Below, in pieces: positions 1-12,500 of a DNA stretch of 64,000 nt. The notes under the pieces were generated by a model that made no database searches, was not told the origin of the DNA, and worked only from the letters and a program-made list of their open reading frames with translations. The stretch lies in contig CAMRHE010000508.1 in the NCBI GenBank assembly GCA_947044405.1, forward strand, positions 337,001-401,000, written 5' to 3'. Every line of letters begins with the position of its first letter. Within the stretch, counting starts at the first letter, position 1. Made by a program: the position numbers and the translations under genes. Source of the stretch: Leptodactylus fallax (taxonomy: Eukaryota; Chordata; Amphibia; Anura; Leptodactylidae).

Positions 1-54
1 ACCCGATACCAGTACTATACAATGTACAGAGCCAGCAGTAGATGGCTCCATATA

Positions 55-250
55 CTGTGTAGTGTTTAGGGGACATTAATGCAGCTCACGTCTCGCTGAT
101 GTCAGGTATAGATGACCTATCCTCAGGGGAGGTTAGCAATATCAGATTGGCTGGCATACAACTCTTGGCAGACCCCACAATGATCAGCTGTATTTTAAAG
201 CCATAGAGTACCAGAACTATACATCTCTATACTGTGTAGGGGCCTGAAAG
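55..250. repeat. Fragment of dispersed anuran repeat
   Basis: This stretch contains 'gacctatcctcagg', then 'caatatcagattgg', then 'caatgatcagctgt'. The same ordered words recur at 5325-5465 and, in diverged form, in the palindromic elements at 40425-40842 and 52791-53084. It is an old, end-less copy of a dispersed repeat. No coding potential is seen. The rest of 1-840 shows nothing I can name. Confidence 0.4.
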
Positions 251-840
251 ACACTATAGCATGTTGGTCATACATATAAGATAAGTGAAATTGTTGAACC
301 ATTATCATACCTGTGGTCGGCTGCTCATACATATAACAGCACAGCTAGCCCTACCTGCAGATATCTTATGTATATTAGAAGCGCCGAGTCACCCTGAATA
401 AATCATAAATTTCAACATGACCAATCATTTTTTCTTGAGCTACCACCAAAGGTGTCTGGCATTGGTCACCATCTTTCCAATGAGAACGCATGCACGCTTG
501 GTCAAATTGTATATGCATGAAGAAGTCTAGAAGAAAAGCCGTAGGCTTTATGAGCTTGTTTGACTGCCAGCTTCATTCCGAAAGGAGAGGGACACCTATG
601 GACATGATTACCGTCAGACATGGCGAAACTACTTATATTCTGGACACCAAAAATATTAGATCACCAGTAAATCCTCTACAAAAATGCCAACATCAATACA
701 ATCTTTATAGTCGGCTTCCTAAAGCTATATTATCTTGGTTCTAAGTTAATGGACCCATCTCTAGCAGGTCAACAGTTCTAAAGACTGGACCAAAAACTGC
801 AGCTATGTCCTTCTCTACCCTTCTTCTTGGTTGGACATAT

Positions 841-1234
841 TAGAGATGAGTGAATTTCTCAAAAGTTTGATTCGGCAGTTCAAAAAAATTTGCTTTGATC
901 CGAATTACTTCGCAGCGAATAAACAGATATTTCCGCTGCAGAAAGCCGGGGTGAGCGGCAAAATGGCGGAAGTCCTGGGATGCCGCGGTCATGTTTCTCT
1001 TTCTCTTTCCAACACGGACAATTTTTATTCATGTGGAGGGATCTGCTAACAAGCAAAGACACGCCTACCCAATCACATCACTAGAGAACATCATGTGACC
1101 GTCTGATGTCACAAAGGTCCTTACTAAATATCCGTTACCACGAAGCATCAGGAAATCCGGAGTTGTGGCGAATCGAAGATTTCCTGAAATTCGGATCGAA
1201 TTCCACTTCTGCAGAATCGATTCGCTCATCTCTA
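841..1234. mobile_element. MITE-like element, TAGAGATGAG family (copy A1)
   Basis: The element starts TAGAGATGAGTGAATT and ends GATTCGCTCATCTCTA, an imperfect terminal inverted repeat. TA at both outer ends fits a TA target duplication as made by Tc1/mariner-type transposases; that class assignment is inference. The interior is shared with 57304-57707 in the opposite orientation (words such as 'ttctgcagaagtggaattc' and 'gccattttgccgc'). There is no transposase, so it is non-autonomous. Small open frames inside are not genes. Confidence 0.7.
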
Positions 1235-2924
1235 GTCTCGATATGTGTGTCACGATATGATGAGCTTTTCAAGACGATATTGTTTTGTGGTCTGATATTA
1301 CAAAATAATATCCTTTATGTGTCCATGTGCGGCGAGCCAATGTTTTTGTAGCTCCTAAATGTTGTGTTATTGTATTGAGTTGGTTGGTTGGTTAAGGGTG
1401 GACACATCTCTATAAAGAGAAGCAATAAATATATGAAAAGATAATATAAAAGACAATATAAAAAAGTCAGAATCTATAATGCGCCTGCTGATTTCATACA
1501 GTAATCTTATTATATGTATTCCATATGTTTTCATTAGATTTTAGTATTCCACCTTCCACCTTCAATGAGGCAAGAAAATGACGTCTACAAGCAAGAGCAG
1601 ATGTAAATATTCCTTTATCCATAAATGTATTAATACACTCAATGTTTTACTTGTTATTCCAATAGAAATACATGGTGTGGGCTTATACGGTTGGATAAAG
1701 TCAAACAAACCTCATTAACCTTCAATTTTCTTACACCACTTTAAAATGTAATTGCTCCATAGCCCTAAATCCCAATTTCCTTTCGATTTTTTCATAAGTA
1801 CCTGTTAATTGCTAGACTCCATCTAGGTTTTGGCAACAAATCTAAATTTTTTTTTTTCCAATTCTGAATTTTTTTTTTATTTTTTTTTTTTTTTTTATAG
1901 CGCCTGGGAACAGAGCGCAGTTGGAGAACGGGTGTATTTTTCCAAGCGTGGGATTACAACTTTTACAAACTCCCCATACATAAAGAGCTGAAAAGGACAC
2001 GATCTGTTCTCGAAATGCACGCTCCAGCCAGAATGTACGCCCTTCTGATTCAAAGGGTGTTATTTCTAATTAAGAATTTTAATAGTAAAGGTGTTTTTGG
2101 AACAAATGTAGTCAGTTCTAGGTAATTTTTTATAGCCAGGATACGGTATATTTGAAAATTAAATTTTAAGTACAGGTTTGATATTCCAAGGTTGGGGTAA
2201 AACAGAGCAGGAAACGGTCAATAAAGCTGAGAATGAAAAAAAAATTGACTGTGGAGATACAGTGGCCAAATATTTTTCTGGCAATTGTTCCCGGCCCGAA
2301 AATTCTGGAGCCACTTAAAAGTTGAAATATGATTTTTTTCCCCCCTATTTTTTGCAAGTGGTCTAATTGAATCATTATATTATTCTCCGGAGGTTAATTC
2401 AATATATATTCTACAGCCTGTGGAATTAAGACAAGAATAAAAAAAATGAAAATTTCAAGCAATAACTTCCAAAAAGTTTACTGCCAGTTGATTTCTACAT
2501 TGAGAAAAGCTTTCTAAAACTCCAATATTTTTTTTTCTCGTGGAGTAATGAGAATCTTGGCCACTGCCGAAACCTCAATACGCATGGATAATTAATCCAA
2601 GTGTAATTCCATTGAGTGATATCCATATAGAGATTGATGGAACAGATTAGTTTTCTGCCGTGAACTGTTAACCTTCAATGTTAAAAGCAAAACAAACATG
2701 AAGCTAAGGTTTTATTCAGCTTACACTGGTAATGTCTACATCGTGCTGATCTGGTTTGTTTTATGGTTGTTGTTTTTTTTATGAAGATTGTTTTTATAAA
2801 TCTATTATTTGCACAGTAGCGTAATATTAATATATAACAACATAATGTGTTACTATGGTCACCATTATTGCATAAGTTATATAAAGAGTATATAACCTAT
2901 TTAATAATTTAATATGTGTACAAA
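1235..2924. other. AT-rich intergenic DNA
   Basis: No gene, RNA or clear repeat is seen, apart from a poly(T)/T-rich tract around 1838-1900. Open frames here are under 85 codons and unremarkable. Confidence 0.5.
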
Positions 2925-3850
2925 CATCCTGTACTGATCCTGATACTCCAGAGCCGCATTCATTATTCTGCTGGTACAGTCACTGTGTACATACATTACA
3001 TTACTTTCCTGTACTGATCCGAGTTACCTCCTGTATTATACTCCAGAGCTGCGCTCACTATTCTGCTGGTGCAGTCACTGTGTACATACATTACATTACT
3101 TATCCTGTACTGATCCTGAGTTACATCCTGTATTATACTCCAGAGCTGCGCTCACTATTCTGCTGGTGCAGTCACTGTGTACATACATTACATTACTTAT
3201 CCTGTACTGATCCTGAGTTATATCCTGTATTATACTCCAGAGCTGCACTCACTATTCTGCTGGCACAGTCACTGTGTACATACATTACATTACTTATCCT
3301 GTACTGATCCTGAGTTACATCCTGTATTATACTCCAGAGCTGCGCTCACTATTCTGCTGGTACAGTCACTGTGTACATACATTACATTACTTATCCTGTA
3401 CTGATCCTGAGTTACATCCTGTATTATACTCCAGAGCTGCGCTCACTATTCTGCTGGTGCAGTCACTGTGTACATACATTACTTATCCTGTACTGATCCT
3501 GAGTTACATCCTGTATTATACTCCAGAGCTGCGCTCACTATTCTGCTGGTACAGTCACTGTGTACATACATTACATTACTTATCCTGTACTGATCCTGAG
3601 TTACATCCTGTATTATACTCCAGAGCTGCACTCACTTTTCTGCTGGTACAGTCACTGTGTACATACATTACATTACTTATCCTGTACTGATCCTGAGTTA
3701 TATCCTGTATTATACTCCAGAGCTGCACTCACTATTCTGCTGGCACAGTCACTGTGTACATATATTACATTACTTATCCTGTACTGATCCTGAGTTACCT
3801 TCTGTATTATACTCCAGAGCTGCACTCACTATTTTGCTGATGAAGCCATG
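2925..3850. repeat. Minisatellite, 97-bp unit, about 9 copies
   Basis: Tandem copies of a unit running from 'tgtacatacattacattact' through 'tcctgtactgatcctgag' and 'tattatactccagagctgc' to 'ctgctggtgcagtcac'. Starts of the same word fall at 3080, 3177, 3274, 3371 and 3468 (period 97). One 92-bp unit near 3468-3560 lacks 'acatt'. The edge units are diverged. The repeated open frames over this array are a by-product of the repetition. Confidence 0.93.
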
Positions 3851-4164
3851 GTGTATACATTGTACATTGCATTTCTTATATTCTACTTGTCTTCAGTTGC
3901 ATCCCGTATTGTAGCTGCAAACTGCTCAGACTCACAAGGTTTGGTTCTATAAACTATCATCCAGCCAGAATTTCTTTCTGCTTCACCCATTCTGAATTCC
4001 TAGCTTCTACATAGTATAAAAATAGAAAAAAAAAGCTAAAAACAATGGCAAAAAGAAGTTGACCAATGGGTTAAATTAATTGAGGGAAAACACAACGACT
4101 AGAAGGAGTTATGAGGTGCTATAAAACTAGTGTTTCCGGTCCAAGCCTCACCTCTGAGCTCCAT

Positions 4165-4520
4165 CAGGAGTCAGGGCTTGGTCAGTCTTCGGTGCTTGGC
4201 CTCTCCTTGATCAGTCTTTGGTGCTTGGCCTCTCCTTGTTTAGTCTTTGGTGCATGGCCTCTCCTTGATCAGTCTTTGGTGCTTGGCCTCTCCTCTGTTG
4301 GTCTTTGGCGCATGGCCTCTTCTTGGTTGGTCTTCAGTGTATGGCTTCTCTTTGGTTGGTTTCGGTACTTGGCCTCTTCTTGGTTGGTCTTCGGATCTTT
4401 GGCCTCTCCTTTGTCAGTCTTCAGTGCTTGGACTCTCCTTGGATGGTCTTCGGTGCTTGGCCTCTCATCAGTTGGTCTTCGGAGCATGGCCTCTCCATGG
4501 TAGGTCTTCTCCAATTGGTG
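4165..4520. repeat. Minisatellite, 29-bp unit, about 12 copies
   Basis: Variants of 'cagtcttcggtgcttggcct' followed by 'ctccttgat' or similar recur every 29 bp (for example at 4183 and 4212). Because 29 is not a multiple of 3, all frames cycle through the same peptides, giving open frames of 80-130 codons on both strands. These are not genes. Confidence 0.9.
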
Positions 4521-5324
4521 AGAACTCCCTGCTCCCGAATGAACAGTGCAGCACTTGACTGATGTGCTCCAACAGCCGAATTTCTATCCTCCCCTCTCAG
4601 GCATCCATTTTTAATAGGACAGTGGCAGCAGTAAGACCCTTGCCCTCTAGTATCCTGGAGGTTTGCCTTCCACATTACAGGATGGAAAATGATGTAAGAT
4701 GTTCTGCAGATTTTAGAATTTTCAGTCTTGCCAACACCTCATTGACTGGAGATGGCACAATGATGAAAAGATAAAATATGAGCGTGCCATGCACTATAAA
4801 TATATTAATGAGAATCTTCATCCAAAATTTTACAGAAATAAATCCATTCTCAACTTTTATTAGAGTACTGGGGATGATAAAAGAGACCTTTTTGGGTTGA
4901 ACCAGAGTTGAACTTGGTAAAGCCAAGACTAGATGTCACTTTTGTAAGCCTTGAATCATTCATGGGGAAGGAAGGGCTACTGAGTCTTGAAGATCAATGT
5001 CCCAGTACTGTATTAAGGAACTTTCATATGACTTAGTTCAGACTACACAATCCAAACCACTACCTGATTTATGTCATACAGATGAAATGGTGAAATGTTT
5101 TTTTCTAGTGTGGTTGTAGTGCAGCAGGTATGGACCAATGGTGGAAATTCATCATTCTCTCTACACCAGAATACTGGCATAGAAGGATGATATCAAGGCA
5201 CATCTAGCTTGCACCCCGGGCCCTGATCTATGCCTCGCCTGCCATATTTTGCAAATGTGGGGATTCTGAGGTAGGGATTGGGGTTTCTAGTCTGATTCCG
5301 GGATTTCTTCATAAATCTTTCTCA
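4521..5324. other. Unannotated intergenic DNA
   Basis: No gene is seen. A short segment at about 4618-4680 ('ttgccctctagtatcctgga') has a diverged counterpart at about 13682-13730, suggesting an old dispersed repeat. Confidence 0.4.
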
Positions 5325-5465
5325 CCCTGAGCCAGCCGGGCCGTTTATAAAGATCAATATCAGATTGGTGGTGGCCTAACACCTGGCAGCCCCAATGATC
5401 AGCTGTACAGAGCACAGTGTACAGAGCTAGAACCAGGCAGCTCTATACACTGTGCAGTGGCCATT
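5325..5465. repeat. Dispersed anuran repeat, second copy
   Basis: It contains 'gatcaatatcagattggtgg', then 'aacacctggcagccccaatg', then 'atcagctgtacagagc', in the same order as 55-250. No ends or target duplication are discernible. Confidence 0.5.
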
Positions 5466-5639
5466 TCATGCTTTCTCACCTCAGTTCCTATTCACATTAC
5501 TAGATCACCAATATCTAGTCTTTGAGAACCTCTTTGACTTCTTCATGACCAGACACATTTTCCGTTTTTTTGATACATACAATATAACATTTTGTGTTTC
5601 TTTTAGTGATACACAGGGCTTATTTTTATGTCATGTTGA

Positions 5640-5705
5640 TTTTTTAATTTTTTTTTTTACATTTTTTTTCTGTGTCACCAGGGATGGGGCTTGAACCTGT
5701 GATAT
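5640..5705 (-). repeat. Possible tRNA-SINE relic
   Basis: On the minus strand the sequence reads GGTTCAAGCCCCATCCCTGG, whose first 11 bases resemble a pol III B box of a tRNA-derived SINE. No A box, tail or partner copy could be seen, so this is tentative. Confidence 0.25.
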
Positions 5706-5721
5706 GGACATTGTACTGACA

Positions 5722-5795
5722 TTTTTATTTATTTATTTATTTATTTGATTATTTATTTTTTTATTCTTTTGACTTAATATTTATTCAGTTATTTA
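5722..5795. repeat. (TTTA)n-like microsatellite
   Basis: Imperfect run of 'attt' tetramers ('tttatttatttatttattt'). Confidence 0.85.
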
Positions 5796-5800
5796 TTTTA

Positions 5801-7994
5801 CACATTGTTGTGCCCTGTTAAGGTCATAATAGCTCTTTGGGGGGTCACTTTAATATCACTTGTTTTGCTGATATTCCCTATAAATGGGGATAATATATAA
5901 GGTACATTCTTGCAGCTACCACCATGGCGTATATACTCAGTGGACGGCATGTGCCTTCTCTCTGGGAAGACTAGAGTCACTGACCGGCAGCTTATGGCTC
6001 TTGAAGCTGTATAATCTTGTGCAGCTGCTATTCTACAAGAACATACAGGTCCTTCCTTGCAGTTAGACATTATTAGTCATGGAAGAGGTGTGTGTTTGCC
6101 AAAGTTTTGCTCCATTTTCTCTGGATATCTTACTCTTGGACATTTCTGGACCATATGTAATCAGATCCACGTAGCTAACACCAACCCATTTTACCAATGC
6201 AGATGATCAGCTTGAGATGAGCCCCTATAGAGTTCCATTGTTATTCTAGACTAGTTTCTCAGTATAGGTCGTCTGACACCATAAAACACTATATATTATG
6301 TTATAGAGTGGGAGCTTTGGAATTTGGAAGTCCAGTGGGTGGTAGGACAGATTACTGATGGGCTGCTCACAGTGGGCAGCCTAACCCACCAATGTCTAAT
6401 TCTGTAATTATAAGTTTGTACATACAGCACCTATAGGTCCGGATGGGGGATGTCTCTGAGCCCCAACCACTGCAGGTGACTGGTGAGCAAAAGAGAGCAA
6501 TTCCAGTTGACCTCACCACCTTGGGGATCTTCGGGCAGCCAGAAAAGGAAGCAGCTGACGAATATGAAGTTCAGGCCTCCAGGAGCAGGAAGAGAGGAGA
6601 AGATGGATAGACCAGAACGAGGAGGACTAGGAGGGAAGTATGGTGAAGAAGTAAGTTGAAAGAGCAGGGGCACTTGGAGGAAAGCAAAATGAGGACTGAA
6701 AGAAATGAGCAGAAAACAGAAAGCAGAGACCTTTTGGATCAGAGGAGAAGCTGAGGATTGCGGAGGTGGAACCTGTGGCCTGAGCTATATTATTGACACT
6801 CCTAAATATTATTAATATATTAATAATTGGGTTGGGTGGGTGCTACTTTGTAACTGGTACCACCAAGTATCTGGAAAACCCCTTTGACCAAAATGTCAAT
6901 AGATCTAGTTTGCAAATAATTAAGGGGTCATTGTGCGCTACTATTTCTCTGCAATATGGAAGGCAGTGATATTTTATGTGCAGTTGGTGGACGACGCCTG
7001 TTTTTTTAGTCCCAGTCTGCCCCTGTACTCTCCAATCAGACCCCCCTTTTATGAAGCCCAGTGGAAAGCCAGTGGAAAGAATGGCTGATGGTCTAGGGAG
7101 CCTGCAACCCAACAGACACCCAACGGACCCCACTATAGTCAATGGGGTCCCTTGTGCTCCATTTGTGTCCATCATACAATGATAAGATTGTGTCTGTTTT
7201 TATGTTTTTCTGATCCTCCACAGACCAAAACAATGGAAACAGAGATGCAGGTGTGAATTTAGCATAAGCAAGAAAATGAGGACATTTCTATCCACATGTA
7301 GAAATAAAGTTGTGGTTATCTTTAGAAGGGATCTTCTCATTGACTCCCAGAAATGTGGATCTCACATCTAGTGATATCTGGAAATCATTCTTCAAGGTTT
7401 TAATACAAACTGCAGCTTTATATTGGAAAAAGAGAAATCTGTGCAGTATGTGTGAGCAGACACAAGGTGGCTCATCACGTCCATCCTTGAGAAATCTGTT
7501 TCGATGGTGTCTTTCTCAACTTGAACGGTAAATACAGTAGACTAGAGATTGTCATTTCATTCCTCGAGTACTACACCGCAGCTCTCATGTCTTTACAGTA
7601 GAAATATATTCTTATAGGTATGGTAGTTTTAGGTGCAGAGAGCCCAGATCAGATAGAAGAGTCACCCCACCGGACATGAGAACCTGGTCAAGTAATAAAT
7701 GGTAGAGCACAGAGGGAAGGGGAGCTCCAAATTCCCTAAATCCAGTGTTTAAAGTTAAAGTTCACCTTTAGAAAGCTTTGACATTTGACAGTACACGGCA
7801 TAACTTACCTATTCATGAAGGAACATAAGCCAATGATGTACAACTGGGAGCCAATATTGTGAAAAATATTCGCAAAAGAAAATTAAGTGACTATGGTGGC
7901 ATGTTAGGTCTCCTGCACACGACCAGCTGTCATGAAAAGCATGACAGCTGGCACACGGATTCCATGCATGTGATTTCCATGGACGTTTACATTT
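5801..7994. other. Intergenic DNA with faint repeat traces
   Basis: No gene is seen. Around 7905-7980 there is 'ctcctgcacacgacc' followed by a short inverted pair around 'agctgtcatgaaaagcatgacagct', a remnant resembling the palindromic element at 8733-9042. Confidence 0.4.
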
Positions 7995-8543
7995 TCGAAT
8001 CAAAGCTGCAGAAGTGGAATTCCATCCGAATTTCAGGAAATATTCGATTTGCATCGAATCCGAATTTCCTCACGCTTCGTGGTAACAATTCGCATTTAGT
8101 TCAAAATGGCTGCTCTACATGGGGCAAGGAACTCTGGGAACATGGGATCACCCACAATGCCATGCGAGCAGCCAATCAGCAGCCAGCCTTGTGATGTCAC
8201 ATCCATTTAACCACTTCGCGAGCGCACACGGCATGTTTGACCACTGCATCCAAGGTGTTAAATCCCCCCGATCGGTTATGGAGAAGGGTGTTAGCTGTAA
8301 CTGACAGCTAACACCCTGCTCTATAACAGATCAGGGGTTTTGACAACTTGGATGCCGCAGTCAAACATAACTGCGGCATCCAAGGGTTTCCGCCATTTTG
8401 CCGCCCACCCCGGACCTCTGCAGCCAATAAATAGCTGTTTTTGGTACGCGATTCACCGCGATTTAATTCGGATCGAATAGAATCATATCGCGAAATTCGG
8501 CGAAGTTGCTGAATCTAATTTTTTAATACTTCGCTTATCTCTA
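7995..8543. mobile_element. MITE-like element, TAGAGATGAG family (copy A2)
   Basis: The left part 'ctgcagaagtggaattccat' matches the right part of copy A1 inverted. The right end 'ttcgcttatctcta' matches the family terminus. The interior keeps 'ggcatccaagggtttccgcc'. It is longer than A1 because of an internal palindromic segment ('gttagctgtaac' / 'acagctaacaccc', about 8280-8320). The left terminus is eroded. Confidence 0.6.
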
Positions 8544-8589
8544 ATTATAATGAAAAGACCCCAGCATATAATAATTTCACTTCATGATG

Positions 8590-8690
8590 ACTTTATTCGA
8601 CCCAAAACTAATGTTTGGTCCAAAATGTCTAAACCCGAAACAAAACATATCTTCAGCAGTTCTCCCGTCCCTAAATGGGACAGTTCCTCC
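8590..8690. repeat. Fragment of TAGAGATGGG-family element
   Basis: Words 'cccaaaactaatgtttggtc' and 'aacccgaaacaaaac' match the right half of the element at 14693-15131 (about 15055-15110). No termini are present. Confidence 0.4.
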
Positions 8691-8732
8691 CCCAGTACAA
8701 CACCTGATAACAACTACAGTTCAGTCTTTAGA

Positions 8733-9042
8733 CCCAATGCACATGACCGAGTGTGCATCCGGTGTGAGGGTGAGTTTGCAGTGGGATGAACTTGGATGAC
8801 ACTCAGACTGATATCTGACTGCATTCCGTTATGCATTCATGTCTATGGGGGCTTCCCATCCATTCTGTTCCAATGACACGGATCAGGATAGGACCTGCTC
8901 TATAATCATCAGAATGGAGTGGATCAGAAGCTCCCATATAGGTGAATGCATAACGGAATATAGTCAGAGTGTCACCCAAGTTCATTCCACTGCAAACTCG
9001 GCCCCACGTTGGAACCACACTCGGTCATGTGCATGGGGCCTT
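8733..9042. mobile_element. Foldback (long inverted repeat) element
   Basis: The arms begin 'ccaatgcacatgaccgagtg' and end 'cactcggtcatgtgcatggg'. Inside them, 'gagtttgcagtgggatgaac' pairs with 'gttcattccactgcaaactc' and 'attccgttatgcattc' pairs with 'gaatgcataacggaat'. The arms of about 130 bp flank a short centre, so the whole element could form a hairpin. It is non-coding and non-autonomous; the superfamily is unknown. Confidence 0.75.
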
Positions 9043-9642
9043 ATACCTGCAGGGAAAACACAATGATCAATATATTGTATTATCAACAGCAACGTGGTCC
9101 ATCATTACCTCAGTCAATGAAGGTCTTATAGCACTGGACAGGGGTTACTATCCTATCTTGGGTAGTGTTGTGGTAGGGTTATTGTATGTTATACTTCTTA
9201 CCTGATGTTACAGGGTTCATAATATGAGAGTGCGGACCAGAACATAGTGGCCTAATCTTGTTCTGATACCCAAGCACATGGATATTTCCATCCTTCCATA
9301 TTAGGGTTATATATCCTGTTTGATTTCCAGTAAAATGTGTTCATATGTAAATGTTCTTTTTTAGTGGTCAAGTGGCGTCTGGTGTGGTTTGTCAGAATCA
9401 TGATAAACTTCATATTATACACAAATATATAAACTGATGCCTACTTGTCAATAATCCAGCACAATGAGTAGTGTCTTCCCAATGGTAGACCATTTACGTT
9501 ATAACTCATTTGGATCCGCAGATGGACATTGAGTCTCACCTACAAAAGATTCACTTTAACAGATAGGAAAACTGTATAAGGGCATCTGTTAAAGAGACAA
9601 ACCTTCACCTCTGTACACAAGTGAACTGTAGAATGGTGGGAC
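9043..9642. other. Unannotated intergenic DNA
   Basis: I see no gene, RNA or repeat structure here. Confidence 0.4.
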
Positions 9643-9965
9643 TAGGGATGAGTGAACCAACTTGTAATGAACCACATCCCTAGAGTCATCCAAAAATGTA
9701 ATGGTTGACCAAAACCAAGGGTTTTTGTGGTTTTCCATCCATGAATCATTGTTATATTGTGGGGTCTCTTCAGTATACAGATAAATAAGAAACAGAAAAA
9801 TAAGAAACTGCTCATACTGTGGCATCCAATCTTCTTTCTAAGCATCTTCCAATCTCTTCTGGCCTCCAGGGTGACGAAGGGCTCATCCACATCATGACAC
9901 CTGATGCCAATGCAAGGAAGGAAAGGTCAGGGCAACAAAAAAAACCTCACATTAGAAACAGGAGG
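9643..9965. repeat. Degraded MITE-like remnant
   Basis: It starts 'tagggatgagtgaacc' like the TAGAGATGRG families and contains 'ttatattgtggggtctcttc', the terminus of the palindromic module seen at 51448-51828. It is eroded on the right. Confidence 0.4.
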
Positions 9966-9979
9966 TCAGAGATAAAGAG

Positions 9980-10452
9980 TAAGGATGGGTGAACCTCTGA
10001 AGATTTGTTTTATCTGGTGTTCACACAAAGCAATCCCCCGCTTTGGTTTGGTCTGAACTTGTTTGGAGAGAACTGGACATGAAATTATTATAATTGGGAT
10101 CTCTTTGGACCCCAGAGTATAATAGGTGGAGGTCCAGGTGTAAAAAATAAAAAAACATTCATACTCACCATACCTCTTTCGGGTGCCCTCGTGTCCGGGG
10201 ATCTGTGTCTTCCTCCTCCAGACATGTGACATCACAGAGGAAGCCCGAAAGAGGTGAGTATAAATGTTTTTATATTATTCTCTGATGTCTGAAGAGATAT
10301 CAGGGTATAATAATTTACCGCAATGCATGTTGTGGAAGCCATTTTAAATTGTTTGACACAAATGCCAAATTGTTCTGGTTTTGTTAAAAACCCAACAATT
10401 TGGAATATTTGGGTCGAACTGGGTTCATTATGAACCTATTTGCCAACACTAA
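9980..10452. mobile_element. MITE-like element, TAGAGATGGG family (copy B1)
   Basis: The left end is TAAGGATGGGTGAACC and the right end 'tatttgccaacacta', a weak inverted repeat. Inside, 10082-10317 is a nested palindromic module: it starts 'attattataattgggatctc' and ends 'gggtataataattt', with inner arms 'catactcacc' and 'ggtgagtataaatg'. The right flank keeps 'ccgcaatgcatgttg', also found in the copy at 34937-35340. Confidence 0.6.
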
Positions 10453-10989
10453 TAAAGAGTGGTCAGACCAGGAGAATGACAAGGAACAAAAGTCAGGAAC
10501 AAGGTACCAAGAACCAGGAACAAGTCCAGGACCAGTCACGAGACAAGGAACTGCTTGATACAGAAGGCGCAGAAACAGAGGACCCGAAGAACGGAAACCC
10601 AAGTGCAGGAACAGAGGATGGGATAAAAGTAGACAAGAAACTCAGGCAGATTTCTGAATTAACTTTATTGTTTAAGCAGGCCCCCAGGATCAAATGGCAT
10701 CTTCCATCTTACCCAGTGACATAATTGGCAAAGTACGGTTGGCTAGCAATGCAGTGTACCCACAGGAGAAAGGTGTGCAAGTGGCACCATTTGTAATAAG
10801 TTCTCACCCTAAGGTACATGTACTAGTGGGGCTACATGGCTTTTTCCTGAGGCAACTTGCACTTTACTTATGCCATGCTTTGCTAGTAGGGGGTTCTTGG
10901 CTATTTGGAGCCATTATTGAATTGGTTCTAATATATTCAGCACCAGTACACGAGGCAGAAATATGCTTTAAGAGCCATACATTACATCC
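10453..10989. other. Unannotated intergenic DNA
   Basis: I see no gene or repeat. Open frames are under 105 codons and lack recognisable domains. Confidence 0.4.
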
Positions 10990-11900
10990 TGTATGACAAC
11001 ATTAGAGAACACAATGAGGTTTGTTTGTCACTTCCTCCTATATTTCACGGTGCTTTATAAATATATATTCATTATGGCGGCACAGGCATGATAAATGAAT
11101 GACATTATGCAAAACATGCCGGCAGAGTTGCAGAAACAAACATATGAAACAAGTCCCGAATAATGATAATAAATAGAGATAATGATGAGGAATTCCGTAG
11201 AGGGCCGGACCGGGCCACTATCGGGCGCTCCACCGCGCCGTCTATAAACCAAGCCATACATAAACAGAGGCAAACACAATTAGAAAGTGATAGCCCGCCA
11301 GCCGCTCCGGCAGCACAGGAGTTATGTCTTTCAAGTCTACATCTGGTGGTTTATATGTGGCAGGAATAATCCTCTCACACGCCGAAAGGGATTTGATTCA
11401 AAACTCAACCTGTTTAAACAAATATAGTGCGAGGAAGGAGCCGGCCAACGCTTAAAACTTTATCACAGTCTCTTTCCTCCCATCTGGGAACCAGAGACCT
11501 GCATGATGGATGGTGCTGGAGCTCTAGTCGAATTACACTACATCATTTACCACACTTAAGAAACGGGCAGAGTGCCATAAATGACAGCGCTTGTCATGCG
11601 AGGCCGTAAACTGTTGTAAAAAGGATTTTTTTGCCTTTTTTTCAAGGCGGGGCTCTTTTAAGTTCAGGCGCAGTTCACGAGTTCAGATTCAGACAGAGCT
11701 AATGATATTAACTGGTGTCAGGAGGGGATAGCAGCGTGGAACGTTACTCTCCCGTTTTACTCTTTAAGGGGAACTTTTGCTTTGTTTGGCCAAAGGAACC
11801 CGAAGCTCCGTCTGTTATATAACTTGTGCGCAGGATGAATTTTTAGTCTTTTTTTTTACTATATATCAGCTAATTTGGGCGGAGAGCAGTATCCAATAAA
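10990..11900. other. High-complexity non-repetitive stretch
   Basis: This part carries no repeat family found elsewhere in the window and has less low-complexity AT sequence than its surroundings. It contains several homeodomain-type TAAT/ATTA cores. It could be conserved non-coding DNA, but I cannot show conservation. No exon-like open frame is recognised. Confidence 0.2.
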
Positions 11901-12404
11901 TCACAAGCTGGGAACGGAGGGGGAAACATAACAATAACCAAAATGGTGCCCCTTCCAACCATCTATCTTGGAGCATGAGGACCCAGAATCTGTTGTTCTA
12001 AGTGATTTATCTCTCATGTAGGTTCACAAAACCCAAAGCAATGAGAAGTAAAGGGTCCTTTTTGTTATCATAAGGGTCATAGGAGCTACAAGATTTGCTT
12101 CTGTGGTGTTCACCCGTTCTCCATTGCCGTTCCTTGATCATATCACGGTAAGAACATCTAACAGGTTGGCACATACTGTGCTTGCAACGACTGACCATAG
12201 ATTCTGCAGTAATGTGCAGTAAAAGCTGTGTTATTACAGTATATACCGCACAACCATACTCAATTATTACAGATATACGACCATGCTCATTTTCTTTGTT
12301 TTCACAGGTTGTTCGTTTTTGGGTTGGAAAAGATCTATCCTAGGTGACAACCTGCTATAAGAGGAGGACCAGGGTCATCTGAGAACCTTTACTATCATCA
12401 CTGG

Positions 12405-12500
12405 TAGAGATGAGTGAATCAATTCCGGACAAATCAAATTGGTTACAAATTTCTTAAAGGTTTCAAATTTTGGTGAATCCATAAATTTGGGGATTTGCCC
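12405..12500. repeat. Single end of a TAGAGATGAG-family element
   Basis: It begins TAGAGATGAGTGAATC, but no matching right end is seen nearby. It is a truncated copy. Confidence 0.45.

Noticed and set aside
3080..3914. Overlapping 75-138-codon frames with repeated peptides
   Set aside because: They follow the 97-bp tandem repeat and contain only its translation.
4111..4558. Open frames of 81-130 codons on both strands
   Set aside because: They are translations of the 29-bp tandem repeat in rotating frames.
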